From: Pseudorhizobium xiangyangii
GTDB lineage: Bacteria > Pseudomonadota > Alphaproteobacteria > Rhizobiales > Rhizobiaceae
Assembly (NCBI RefSeq): GCF_020531965.1
Contig: NZ_JAJAWH010000022.1
Location: forward strand, 23,848 to 87,847
Length of the DNA: 64,000 nucleotides
Direction of reading: 5' to 3'
Position numbers and translations under genes: made by a program. This document shows, in pieces, positions 36,406 through 47,217 of the stretch. Under the pieces are notes generated by a model, which saw only the letters and a program-made list of their open reading frames with translations, ran no database searches and had not been told where the DNA came from. Within the stretch, counting starts at the first letter, position 1; each line of letters opens with the position of its first letter.

Positions 36406-37689
36406 CTATTCGGCCCGTCCGGCAATGGACATGATCTTCTGCCGCAGCATGCGGGCCATGTTGCGGGTGCTGTTATACATGTGCAGCTGGGTCGCGACCT
36501 GTCGTACATCCCTGTCGGCATTGCCTGCCAGGCCGATCACGATCGTTCCCATCTCTTCCCGCTCCCGCCAGAATCGGCTCATGATCGGGTGGTCGGGAAT
36601 GGCGCAGGAATCGCTGCGCAGGATGTTGGCGTCGTCGAGGTGCCATTCCGTCAGCTTCATCATCAGGACCTTGCCGGGGGACCAGGCCGCGAAGTTCTCG
36701 TCATAGGCGGTCTTCCACGTGTAGGCCTCTCCGGCCATCACGAAGACGACCAGGGCCGCGATGGCCTTGCCATCCAGATCGATGGTGTGGATGCGCACCG
36801 CATCGATCTCCGCCAGATTGGTGATCGCCTCCCGCGCGAAGGCCGCGCGGTAGCGGTCGTTGATCAGCGCGGACCGCTTGCGTCCCTTCCAGCCCTTTGC
36901 CTCGAGCGCGAGGAATTCCTCCATTCGCTGCCTGACCTCTTCGGGTTGGCGGGCGACCGAATAGGCGACTTCTCCCTGCTCGGCGAGCTTGCGCCACTGG
37001 CGACGCATTTCCCGGTAGTGATGGGGCGAAATCGCGTTCCTGAGGTAGGTTTCCGCCGTGGCGAGGCTCTCGAGCATCGGGCGCAAGGACCGTTCCGCGA
37101 GTGTGACCGGCAAATCCCGGCCCACGGCAACGGCGCGAGCAAGCTGCGCGAAGCGGCCGTTGATGCGGACCTGCGGCAGGACCAGGACCCGTGGAAGCTT
37201 GGCATCGATGTTGCCGAGTGCCTCGAGAAGGTTGTCGATTGTCTCGGCAGCGTCCTCCGCGTCGACCAGCGGCGTGCCGAGCGGCCCGAAGGGGTTTGCC
37301 CAGGCGCGCATGATGGCCGGCCCCATGGAGAAGCCCGGTTTTTCGATCGTGAACGGCATCAGGAGCCGCATGCGGCTATGGTTCTTCTGCTCGTCGCGGA
37401 TCACCGCGAAGCGGACCTGTCTGTCATCGATACGCGGCATGGCCGGCGCCAGCAGTCTGGCGCTGAAAAAGATGTTTGGTTCCATGGCGCGGTTGGTCAG
37501 GAATTCGAGTTCCTGCTGCAGGTCGTAGCCCAGTGATGCGGGATAGAGGCAGAGTTCTCGGCCCGGTCGGCCGGTCTCTATGCGCGTATCGGCGTCGGGG
37601 CGGTCGGTGCGGAGAACCGGTACTGGCGACTGCGGCCAGGCTGCCCCCAGGAGGCTTTCAAAATCGCGGCTGTCGGGAGGTAGAGCCAT
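36406..37689 (-). CDS. FemAB/CelD-type GNAT acetyltransferase-like protein
   Basis: A 427-residue protein of the GNAT fold of the FemAB/CelD group (Acetyltransf_6). The C-terminal segments SPHHYREMRRQWRKLAEQG, FLALEAKGWKGRKRSALI and WKTAYDENFAAWSPGKVLMM are the family core, with the last forming the acyl-CoA/substrate site. Relatives occur in exopolysaccharide and cellulose gene sets and modify sugars or lipid-linked glycans. It starts 1 nt after the flippase stop, so the two are one operon, supporting a polysaccharide role. Substrate not known. Confidence 0.87.
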   Translation of the reverse strand: MALPPDSRDFESLLGAAWPQSPVPVLRTDRPDADTRIETGRPGRELCLYPASLGYDLQQELEFLTNRAMEPNIFFSARLLAPAMPRIDDRQVRFAVIRDEQKNHSRMRLLMPFTIEKPGFSMGPAIMRAWANPFGPLGTPLVDAEDAAETIDNLLEALGNIDAKLPRVLVLPQVRINGRFAQLARAVAVGRDLPVTLAERSLRPMLESLATAETYLRNAISPHHYREMRRQWRKLAEQGEVAYSVARQPEEVRQRMEEFLALEAKGWKGRKRSALINDRYRAAFAREAITNLAEIDAVRIHTIDLDGKAIAALVVFVMAGEAYTWKTAYDENFAAWSPGKVLMMKLTEWHLDDANILRSDSCAIPDHPIMSRFWREREEMGTIVIGLAGNADRDVRQVATQLHMYNSTRNMARMLRQKIMSIAGRAE

Positions 37690-37690
37690 A

Positions 37691-39103
37691 TCATGCAGCC
37701 TTGGTATGCTTGGGGGCGAGGGGGGCGGCAAACGCGAACATGCGAATGCCGAGTGTGCGGCGAAGTGCGACATGCAGCAGGATCGCTTCCACGATCATGG
37801 CGCATGCAGTTGCCATCGCCGCCCCGCTCAGCCCGTATAGCGGAATGAGGATGATGTTCAGTGTGATGTTGACCGCAAGAACAGCACCATACAGCAGGAC
37901 ACAGAGATTCTGGCGACCGGCCATGCTGAGGAGCACTTCGCCGGGACCGACCATGGCCTTGGCGAGGGTGCCGGCGAAGAGGATCGGCAGCAGCCCATAG
38001 CCGACTGTGAAGGCCGGACCGAAGAGCGCCAGGAGGTGCTCTCCGACAAGCAGGATCGAGAGCCCTATCACGAGCGCCGGCCAGAAGCTCCAGCGTGCCG
38101 TCTGGCCTGCGAAAGCGGCAAGCGAGGCTGTGTCGCCACCGGCGAGAATGGTTGAAAACCGGGGGGCGGCGGCGGCCTTGACGGCAAAGGCGACGAACTG
38201 GACCAGGACGATAGTCTTCGCCGCAGCAAAGTAGACGGCAACCTGGTCGGGGGGCATGTAGAAGCCGACCACGACCACGTCGGCATTTGTCAGCAGGAAA
38301 CCGATGCCGTCGACCAGAAAGATGGGTAGCGAGTACCCGAACCAGACCGCGGGGCGAAGCCGAAGCCCTCCGCGTCCATAGGTGCGCTGCAGGCGCCGGT
38401 GCAGGCGGATGTATTGCAGCAATGTCGTCACATAGGTGGCCGCCAGCGCTGCCTCCATTGCCGTGACGGCCGTGTCCGGCGCGCCCAGCCACACTGCGCC
38501 CACCATGAAGAGGAGGATCAGTGTTGGACGGATCAGGAAAGTCGGGCTCAGCGCCGTCATTGTCCAGCCGCTTGCTCGGGCGGTGCCGTCCAGCACGTCG
38601 CCGAGCGCGATCATGGGTAGAGTGAAGAGAGCGAGGAAAAGGGGAGCTGTCCAGTAAGCCTCGAAGGTGCCGGCAAAGGACCGGAGAACCAGAAAGCCGA
38701 CGACCGCCAGCAGGCTAGCGGAGATCATCGAAAAGATCCGGGCGGTGTAGTGCAGACCGCGTACGGCCGCCAGATCCCCTTCCGCCCGATGCTGCGGCAG
38801 GAAGCGGATCACCGAGCTGTGGAGGCCGAGGCAGGACAGGTTGCCGGCAAGAACGACAATTACCCAGACGAAGGCGAAGATGCCGTATTCGAACTCGCCC
38901 ATCAGCCGTGCGAGAATGATCTGCGAGATGAAGGCGATCGCCGCGCTGACGACCCGGATGGAAAAGGCGAGCAAGGCTTGTCGTTGGGCCTGGGCGGTCT
39001 CTCCGTCGGAGGAAAGAGCTGCTGTCAAATGGTCGAGCTTCGGCCTCAACCTGGCACGCAGGCTGGGTGGCAGATATTTCTCTGCTGTTTCGAGGACCGC
39101 CAT
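37691..39103 (-). CDS. Polysaccharide flippase (Wzx/MATE-like oligosaccharide flippase)
   Basis: A membrane protein of about 470 residues with 12-14 hydrophobic helices. It belongs to the polysaccharide_synt/oligosaccharide flippase family, with opening motifs RVVSAAIAFISQIILARLMG and EFEYGIFAFVWVIV. Such proteins move lipid-linked sugar units across the inner membrane. It pairs with the FemAB-like gene downstream. No glycosyltransferase genes flank it, so its substrate cannot be named. The start may be ATG 39103 or a GTG at 39112; neither has a strong ribosome-binding site. Confidence 0.85.
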   Translation of the reverse strand: MAVLETAEKYLPPSLRARLRPKLDHLTAALSSDGETAQAQRQALLAFSIRVVSAAIAFISQIILARLMGEFEYGIFAFVWVIVVLAGNLSCLGLHSSVIRFLPQHRAEGDLAAVRGLHYTARIFSMISASLLAVVGFLVLRSFAGTFEAYWTAPLFLALFTLPMIALGDVLDGTARASGWTMTALSPTFLIRPTLILLFMVGAVWLGAPDTAVTAMEAALAATYVTTLLQYIRLHRRLQRTYGRGGLRLRPAVWFGYSLPIFLVDGIGFLLTNADVVVVGFYMPPDQVAVYFAAAKTIVLVQFVAFAVKAAAAPRFSTILAGGDTASLAAFAGQTARWSFWPALVIGLSILLVGEHLLALFGPAFTVGYGLLPILFAGTLAKAMVGPGEVLLSMAGRQNLCVLLYGAVLAVNITLNIILIPLYGLSGAAMATACAMIVEAILLHVALRRTLGIRMFAFAAPLAPKHTKAA

Positions 39104-39220
39104 GATCGGCACGCAATACTCACATCAACCCACAACGCGAAGCCAGTCTTGCCACGAGGGGGTTAACAATCCTTTGGAGCGGCCGTGGTGACAGGCCCAT
39201 GGCTGTGGAAAGCGCAAACA

Positions 39221-39246
39221 AAAATGCCGCCTCGCGGCGGCATTTT
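39221..39246 (-). terminator. Rho-independent terminator of secA
   Basis: AAAATGCCGCC and GGCGGCATTTT form an 11-bp perfect stem with a 4-nt loop. On the minus strand it is followed by a further U-run (TTTTTGTTTG). It lies 20 nt past the secA stop. It could act in both directions. Confidence 0.88.
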
Positions 39247-39265
39247 CAAATTCCTGTCCACAGGA

Positions 39266-41986
<2,721 letters not shown>

Positions 41987-42103
41987 TTGAATGGTCCTTT
42001 CTGATTAACTTTCTTTAGGGTCGCGGGACCCGCCGCCGGGGAACAAGATCCGGCAAAATCGCCCGCTACGCCCGGAAACTTTTCTGGACGCAAAGTTGCG
42101 TGA

Positions 42104-42132
42104 CAGATAAGAGGGGGGTCGATTGATGTCAA
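42104..42132 (-). promoter_or_regulatory. Probable sigma-70 promoter of secA
   Basis: On the minus strand a perfect TTGACA (42132-42127) is followed by 17 nt and TATCTG (42109-42104). The transcript would start near 42097, giving a leader of about 110 nt before the secA ATG at 41986. No SecM-like export-arrest reading frame is evident in that leader. Confidence 0.7.
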
Positions 42133-42237
42133 CGGTGACGGCCGATACACAAAGGCCACATTCCAATGTTTGTGAAGCAATTCCGGCCGGGATCGGACAC
42201 TTCTGAGACCGGCAACCAATTCTTGAAAGGTGACTTG

Positions 42238-43125
42238 ATGTTGCGCCATAAATTCCTCGCCACCGCGGCCCTTGCCGTTGCACTTTCCTTCGGTGCGTCC
42301 GTGCATGCCCAGGAAGACGCAGTCGTCGCCAAGGTCGGCGACCTGGAAATCCGCCAATCCGAGCTCGATCTCGCCATTGAAAACCTCGACCCGCAGCTTG
42401 CCCAGCTGCCGGACGACCAAAAGCGCGTTGCCGCGCTCTCCGGTGTCATCGACGTCAAGCTTCTTGCCCAGGGCGCGGCGGACGAAGGCATGAAGGACAC
42501 GGAAGAGTTCAAGAAGCGGATGGAATACATCACCGACCGCGAACTCCATAACTCCTACTTCCGCAAGCATGTCGTCGACGCTGTGACCGAAGATGAGGTC
42601 AAGGCACGCTACGAAAAAGAAATCGGCGCCATGCCGAAGCAGGAAGAAGTCAATGCCCGACATATCCTCGTGAAGACCGAGGAAGAGGCAAAGACGATCA
42701 TCGGCGAACTCGATGCCGGCAAGGATTTTGCCGAACTGGCCAAGGAAAAGTCGGAAGATTCCAACAAGAGCGATGGCGGCGATCTCGGCTGGTTCTCCAA
42801 GGGCCGCATGGTTCCTGAGTTCGAGGAAGTTGCGTTTGCTCTCGAAAAGGGTGCCTACACAAAGACCCCGGTGAAGTCGCAGTTCGGCTTCCACGTCATC
42901 AAGCTGGAAGATCGCCGCGACGTGCAGGCGCCGCCTCTCGAGCAGGTGGAGCCGCAGGTTCGCCAGCTGGTGATGCGTGACAAGTACCTGGCTCTCGTCG
43001 AGAAGGCCAAGTCGGAGCAGCCGGTCGAAATCACTGACGAAGCCCTGCGCAAGGGCTATGAAGACGTCAACAAGGCTCAGGCCGCCGAGCCTGCTGCAGG
43101 CGAACAGCCTGCACCGCAGCAGTAA
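42238..43125 (+). CDS. Periplasmic peptidyl-prolyl isomerase, parvulin (PpiC/SurA-like)
   Basis: A 295-residue exported parvulin-type isomerase that assists folding of secreted and outer-membrane proteins. It has a signal peptide (RHKFLATAALAVALSFGASV) with cleavage after HAQ. A SurA-N-like helical segment follows, then the rotamase domain with VNARHILVKTEEEA, DGGDLGWFSKGRMVPEFE and KSQFGFHVIKLEDRR. The tail is Ala/Glu/Gln-rich. ATG 42238 follows AAAGGTGA. Being divergent from secA suits its role on Sec-exported proteins. A hairpin follows. Confidence 0.93.
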   Translation: MLRHKFLATAALAVALSFGASVHAQEDAVVAKVGDLEIRQSELDLAIENLDPQLAQLPDDQKRVAALSGVIDVKLLAQGAADEGMKDTEEFKKRMEYITDRELHNSYFRKHVVDAVTEDEVKARYEKEIGAMPKQEEVNARHILVKTEEEAKTIIGELDAGKDFAELAKEKSEDSNKSDGGDLGWFSKGRMVPEFEEVAFALEKGAYTKTPVKSQFGFHVIKLEDRRDVQAPPLEQVEPQVRQLVMRDKYLALVEKAKSEQPVEITDEALRKGYEDVNKAQAAEPAAGEQPAPQQ

Positions 43126-43138
43126 ATGACATAATCGA

Positions 43139-43158
43139 GGGCCCGGTTTTCCGGGCCC
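43139..43158 (+). terminator. Hairpin after the parvulin gene
   Basis: GGGCCCGG and CCGGGCCC form a perfect 8-bp stem around TTTT, 13 nt past the stop. The following bases (CTTCCGTATTTC) are only mildly T-rich, so termination may be partial and argJ may be partly cotranscribed. Confidence 0.6.
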
Positions 43159-43188
43159 CTTCCGTATTTCGTGCCAGGTCCTCCCGAA

Positions 43189-44430
43189 ATGTCAGTTTCC
43201 GTTTCTCCGCTCGCTCCGAAATCCTATCCGGAAATGCCCGCGCTCCGTGGCTTGCGCATGGCGACCGCCGCCGCCGGTATCAAGTATAAGAACCGCACCG
43301 ACGTTCTGCTGATGGTCTTCGACAAGCCGGCCAGCGTTGCCGGTGTCTTCACCAAATCCAAGTGCCCATCAGCGCCGGTGGATTTCTGCCGGGTGAATTT
43401 GCCGCATGGGCAGGCGCGGGCGGTTGTCGTCAATTCCGGCAATGCCAATGCCTTCACGGGTCTCAAGGGTAAGGCCGCGACGGAGTTGACGGCAAAATCG
43501 GCGTCTGCTGCCGTGGGGTGCCAGGAGAACGAGGTCTACCTCGCTTCCACGGGGGTCATAGGCGAACCACTCGATGCATCGAAGTTCTCCGGTGTTCTCG
43601 GCGACATGAATACCCAGGCGCAGCCGGACTTCTGGCTTGAGGCAGCCAAGGCGATCATGACGACCGACACCTATCCGAAGGTGGCGACTCGTTCGGCAGA
43701 GATTGGCGGCGTCACCATCACGATCAACGGCATCGCCAAGGGCGCCGGCATGATCGCACCTGACATGGCCACCATGCTGTCCTTCGTGGTCACCGATGCG
43801 GATATCGACCCCGCCGTTCTGCAGCAGCTGCTTTCGGCCGGAGTCGAACCGACCTTCAATGCGGTCACCGTCGACAGCGATACGTCGACCTCCGACACCC
43901 TGATGCTTTTCGCGACCGGTGCGGCCGCGGCGGACGGACAGGCCACGGTCACCTCGGTCGACGATGCCCGCCTCGAAGGGTTTCGCGCAGCGCTCAACGA
44001 TCTGTTGAAGGATCTTGCCCTGCAGGTCGTGCGGGACGGCGAGGGCGCTCGCAAGATGGTGGAGATCACCGTCACCGGTGCCGAAAGTGATCAGGCAGCC
44101 AAGACGATTGCCCTGTCCATTGCCAACTCACCGCTGGTGAAGACCGCTGTTGCCGGCGAGGATGCCAATTGGGGTCGTATCGTTATGGCTGTGGGCAAGT
44201 CCGGTGAGATGGCCGACCGCGATCGTCTGGCCATCTGGTTCGGCGATGTTCGCGTCGCCGTCAACGGCGAACGTGACCCTGCCTACTCCGAGGCTGCGGC
44301 CACCGCGGTCATGAAGCAGGAGGATATCCCCGTTCTCGTGGAGATCGGCCTGGGGAATGGCAGCGCCACCGTCTGGACGTGCGATCTCACGAAGGAATAT
44401 GTGGCCATCAACGGCGACTACCGGAGCTGA
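43189..44430 (+). CDS. argJ: Bifunctional ornithine acetyltransferase / N-acetylglutamate synthase
   Basis: ArgJ recycles the acetyl group from N-acetylornithine to glutamate in the cyclic arginine pathway. The 413-residue precursor has the autoproteolytic site at A194/T195 in DMATML, where Thr becomes the nucleophile of the beta chain. Preceding GAGMIAP and the late GEDANWGRI are signature stretches. ATG 43189 is preferred to a GTG at 43171. Its TGA overlaps the ATG of the following GNAT gene. Together with argH it shows arginine prototrophy. Confidence 0.96.
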   Translation: MSVSVSPLAPKSYPEMPALRGLRMATAAAGIKYKNRTDVLLMVFDKPASVAGVFTKSKCPSAPVDFCRVNLPHGQARAVVVNSGNANAFTGLKGKAATELTAKSASAAVGCQENEVYLASTGVIGEPLDASKFSGVLGDMNTQAQPDFWLEAAKAIMTTDTYPKVATRSAEIGGVTITINGIAKGAGMIAPDMATMLSFVVTDADIDPAVLQQLLSAGVEPTFNAVTVDSDTSTSDTLMLFATGAAAADGQATVTSVDDARLEGFRAALNDLLKDLALQVVRDGEGARKMVEITVTGAESDQAAKTIALSIANSPLVKTAVAGEDANWGRIVMAVGKSGEMADRDRLAIWFGDVRVAVNGERDPAYSEAAATAVMKQEDIPVLVEIGLGNGSATVWTCDLTKEYVAINGDYRS

Positions 44431-45215
44431 TGCGAACGATGCAGGCAACATCTCCCGCAGCGAACCTGCCTCTTGTCCGCCGCCTCGAGGCTGTTGGCTT
44501 CCGCGCCTGGCCGGCCGCAACCGTTCTCTATGACGGAAGCTGGCAGGTTCGGCTGACCGGCGGGCATCCGTCCAAGAGGCTGAATTGCGTCGTGCCGCTC
44601 GACCCTTCCGATTGCCGGGACATGGATCTTCGTCTCGAAAAGGCAGGCAAGCGCTTCGAGACCTATGGCCGTCCATTGATGCTGCGGGAGACGCCGCTGG
44701 CGCCGCAGCCGCTGATTGAGCACATCGCCGGGCGTGGCTGGTCGCGGTTCGAGACGGTGAAGGTAATGAACGCCGATCTGACCCGGCTGGAGCTGCCGGA
44801 GGCACTCGACCACCTGCCAAGCCATGATGTCAGTCGTTTCATCGACATGAGCCTTGCCGTCTCCGGCGAAGATCCCGCGTTGAAGCCAGCGCTTGCCGAG
44901 GTGCTCGGTGCCATCAAGCCCGCAACCGGGCTTTTCGCCATCGAAAAGGCACCGGACGGCCCGGCTGCGGTCGCTCTCTGCGTTCAGGACAATGATCTTG
45001 CGGGGATCATGAATTTCGCGGTCGCGGAGGGTTTTCGGCGGCAGGGTGTAGGCACCGAAGTGCTGTCGTCGGCGCTGCGATGGGCGCGGATCAGCGGCGC
45101 ACGCAGCGCCTGGGTTCAGGTGGTTGATACCAACTCGGCGGCGCTTTCGCTTTACCGGAAGTTCGGCTTCCAGGACGCTTACGAATATCACTACTGGCAG
45201 GAGACTGGGGCGTGA
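44430..45215 (+). CDS. GNAT-family N-acetyltransferase
   Basis: A 261-residue acetyltransferase. The C-terminal GNAT domain has the acetyl-CoA loop FRRQGVGTEVL preceded by the beta-4 strand AGIMNFAVAEG, and ends in LYRKFGFQDAYEYHYW. The N-terminal half has LYDGSWQVRLTGGHPSKRLN, seen in rhizobial homologues and of unknown role. The start overlaps argJ (TGATG) and the stop overlaps mutT (GTGA), so the three genes are translated in a chain. Substrate unknown; protein or antibiotic acetylation cannot be told apart. Confidence 0.87.
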   Translation: MRTMQATSPAANLPLVRRLEAVGFRAWPAATVLYDGSWQVRLTGGHPSKRLNCVVPLDPSDCRDMDLRLEKAGKRFETYGRPLMLRETPLAPQPLIEHIAGRGWSRFETVKVMNADLTRLELPEALDHLPSHDVSRFIDMSLAVSGEDPALKPALAEVLGAIKPATGLFAIEKAPDGPAAVALCVQDNDLAGIMNFAVAEGFRRQGVGTEVLSSALRWARISGARSAWVQVVDTNSAALSLYRKFGFQDAYEYHYWQETGA

Positions 45216-45625
45216 CACCAGAGCCAAGACGCATTCTTCTCGTCGCGGCTTGCGCACTGGTCGATTCCGACAACCGGATCCTTCTGGCCCAGCGCCCCGA
45301 AGGCAAGTCGCTGGCGGGCCTCTGGGAATTTCCCGGGGGCAAGGTGGAGCCGGGCGAAACGCCCGAGGAAACGCTGATCCGCGAGTTGCACGAAGAGTTG
45401 GGGATCACGACGAAGGTGGCCTGCCTTGCGCCACTGACGTTTGCCAGCCACACCTACGAGAGCTTCCACCTCCTGATGCCTCTTTATATCTGCCGTCGCT
45501 ACGAGGGCATACCGGCGGGGCAGGAGGGGCAGGCGATCAAGTGGGTCAGGACGCGCGACCTTCGGAACTATCCGATGCCGCCCGCCGACGAGCCTCTGAT
45601 CCCATTCCTTCAGGACCTTCTCTGA
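45212..45625 (+). CDS. mutT: 8-oxo-dGTP diphosphatase MutT
   Basis: MutT removes 8-oxo-dGTP from the nucleotide pool to prevent A-to-C transversions. The 137-residue protein has a complete Nudix box GX5EX7REUXEEXGU at residues 43-65, with the REXHEE core at 57-62. The short hydrophobic N-terminus LLVAACALVDSDNRILLAQRP is typical. It starts with GTG overlapping the GNAT stop. In E. coli mutT also lies beside secA, so the neighbourhood is old. Confidence 0.94.
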   Translation: MTPEPRRILLVAACALVDSDNRILLAQRPEGKSLAGLWEFPGGKVEPGETPEETLIRELHEELGITTKVACLAPLTFASHTYESFHLLMPLYICRRYEGIPAGQEGQAIKWVRTRDLRNYPMPPADEPLIPFLQDLL

Positions 45626-45641
45626 GCAATTGCTGGAAACG

Positions 45642-45657
45642 GTAAACCTGCATTAAC
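45642..45657 (+). promoter_or_regulatory. CtrA-like binding site upstream of the pilin gene pair (candidate)
   Basis: GTAA, then seven bases, then TTAAC closely matches the CtrA consensus TTAA-N7-TTAAC with one mismatch. It lies 73 bp upstream of the small membrane-protein gene that precedes the Flp pilin. In Caulobacter the pilin gene pilA is a direct CtrA target, so control here would be logical. Only the match is seen. Confidence 0.5.
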
Positions 45658-45729
45658 AGATCCTTTATCCAAATCGTCTAATGTCACCTTTCACCAAGGC
45701 AGTATTGGCGTTGACGAGGCTTTGACACG

Positions 45730-46038
45730 ATGGACGAGGAACTCTGGAAGACTGTGCGGGTCCGACAGCGGACGACGTACAGGTCCGGCGCCCTGAACAT
45801 TGCGCTACTGTTCGGGACTGCGGCCATCGCTCTTTCCCTGATCATAACGCCGATGCTCTCCGATAACGGCGATGCGCGGCGGCTCGCCCATGTCCAGGAA
45901 GATTTTGACCGGATCACCACGGGTTCCATCCCAGTGGACAACCGCTCGAAACACTATACGATCCGTCGCAGCGTCCTTCAGGAAACGCCGGGATCGGTCT
46001 GCATCATCCAGCCGTACGACGTTGATACCCGTTGCTGA
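45730..46038 (+). CDS. Small single-pass membrane protein of unknown function
   Basis: I do not recognise this gene. The 102-residue product has a basic cytoplasmic N-terminus (RVRQRTTYRSG), one helix (about residues 24-42, ALLFGTAAIALSLIITPML), and a short periplasmic tail with two Cys near the C-terminus (SVCIIQ and the final Cys). ATG 45730 follows a GACG-rich stretch without a strong ribosome-binding site. It precedes the Flp pilin by 48 nt and shares the candidate CtrA site, so pilus or envelope linkage is possible but unproven. Confidence 0.7.
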   Translation: MDEELWKTVRVRQRTTYRSGALNIALLFGTAAIALSLIITPMLSDNGDARRLAHVQEDFDRITTGSIPVDNRSKHYTIRRSVLQETPGSVCIIQPYDVDTRC

Positions 46039-46086
46039 CCACCCGTCTCATGAGGAGACTTGCAGCCATTTGAAAGGAACAAAGGC

Positions 46087-46260
46087 ATGCGTCTTCTCCG
46101 GTCGCTGTTGCGCCAAAACGAAGGTGCCACGGCCATCGAATATGGTCTGATCGCGGCGATCATTTCTGTCGTCCTGATCGCCGGGGTGAGTGGCCTGTCC
46201 GATGGTCTGTTGAACGTGTTCAGCACGATCGAGAACCACCTTGTGAACGCTATCGGCTAA
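46087..46260 (+). CDS. Flp-type IVb pilin
   Basis: A 57-residue pilin precursor. The prepilin peptidase site is G13/A14 in GATAIEYGL, with the Glu/Tyr at +5/+6 that mark Flp/Fap pilins. One long hydrophobic helix follows (GLIAAIISVVLIAGVSGL). ATG 46087 is set by AAAGGAACAAAGG upstream. No Tad/Cpa assembly genes lie in the window, so assembly must rely on a tad locus elsewhere, or this is an orphan pilin. The stop is 2 nt from the convergent methyltransferase stop. Confidence 0.92.
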   Translation: MRLLRSLLRQNEGATAIEYGLIAAIISVVLIAGVSGLSDGLLNVFSTIENHLVNAIG

Positions 46261-46262
46261 TT

Positions 46263-47153
46263 CTAGCGACCACCATCCTCATCATTCCGCGGGACCCGCA
46301 AGGCATCCGCTAGCCGCATCTTGGCCGACCCTGGCTTCAAGGGCTTCTGCTGGCTTTCGTGGGGAGCCCAGCCAGAAGCATAGATGATCGAGAAGGTGGC
46401 GCGGATGCGTCCATCCGGATCTCCATAGCGCTCCGCATAAAGCTCGGCCGCCCGCAGGAAGAAGCGCCGGCTGACCGGCATGCGGCTTCGACCGGTCAGC
46501 GGATTGGTCATTCCCATCGCACGAAGATCACGCATCAGCGGGAACAGCGAGTCATAACGCACCGTGTGGCTTTCCACGTCCACGACTGGAAGCGCAAACC
46601 CCGCACGTTGCAGGAGGGCGCCGATATCGCGGACGTCGGCGAATGGGATCACGCGGGGGCTCGCGCCGCCGGTCAGTTCCGCTTCGGCAGCCAGAAGCAC
46701 GTCGCGTAGCTCTGAAAGCGTGCCGGCCCCGGGAATGGCGGCCATGAACAACCCGTCGGGTTTCAGTGCCCGCCGGATACGGACAAGCGTCCCCGGTATG
46801 TCGTTGGCGAGATGAAGAGACAGAGGTGAAAGCACGAGGTTCACCGAAGCAGGTTCCAGCGGCACGTCGTCCAGCGGCGCCACGGTCACGGTCTCGCCGG
46901 GGCAGGCGAACAGGGAACTGGTTTCGACACGGACAAGGTTGTCGATCTTTCCCGTGGCAAGCGCTTCCCGTCCCGCCACACCCGTGCCGCCATGCAGTTC
47001 GACTGCATCGGCGAAGCGCCGCTCGACAACCGCCAGCCTTTCCGCCAGTTCGCGAGCCGCCAGATCGAGAAGGAAGGCAGCGGACGTGTCGCCTTTCCGG
47101 AATGCGCCTTCGCGACGGGCGGCGACGAGCGCCTGATCGAAAAGAATATCCAT
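46263..47153 (-). CDS. Methyltransferase-like protein, NDUFAF5/BioC-related
   Basis: A 296-residue SAM-fold protein. It opens FDQALVAARREGAFRKGDTSAAFLLDLAARELAERL, here given as position only beyond the first few residues. LVLSPLSLHLANDIPGTLVRIRRALKPDG carries the post-motif region, again typical of the alphaproteobacterial relatives of mitochondrial NDUFAF5. NDUFAF5 hydroxylates an arginine in complex I subunit NDUFS7. Whether bacterial forms do the same is not known. The classic SAM glycine loop is weak. It is divergent from comF with a 64-bp gap, a conserved arrangement in Rhizobiales. Confidence 0.85.
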   Translation of the reverse strand: MDILFDQALVAARREGAFRKGDTSAAFLLDLAARELAERLAVVERRFADAVELHGGTGVAGREALATGKIDNLVRVETSSLFACPGETVTVAPLDDVPLEPASVNLVLSPLSLHLANDIPGTLVRIRRALKPDGLFMAAIPGAGTLSELRDVLLAAEAELTGGASPRVIPFADVRDIGALLQRAGFALPVVDVESHTVRYDSLFPLMRDLRAMGMTNPLTGRSRMPVSRRFFLRAAELYAERYGDPDGRIRATFSIIYASGWAPHESQQKPLKPGSAKMRLADALRVPRNDEDGGR

Positions 47154-47217
47154 GTCGGTCTTCGTCCTCAAATTTTCCGATTGCGGAATGGCGCCTGACC
47201 GACGTTAATGTCAATCC

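Noticed and set aside
42005-42283. Possible SecM-like upstream reading frame before secA
   Set aside because: The frame has no signal peptide or arrest-like end, begins inside the parvulin gene, and the secA promoter at 42104-42132 would leave its start outside the message.
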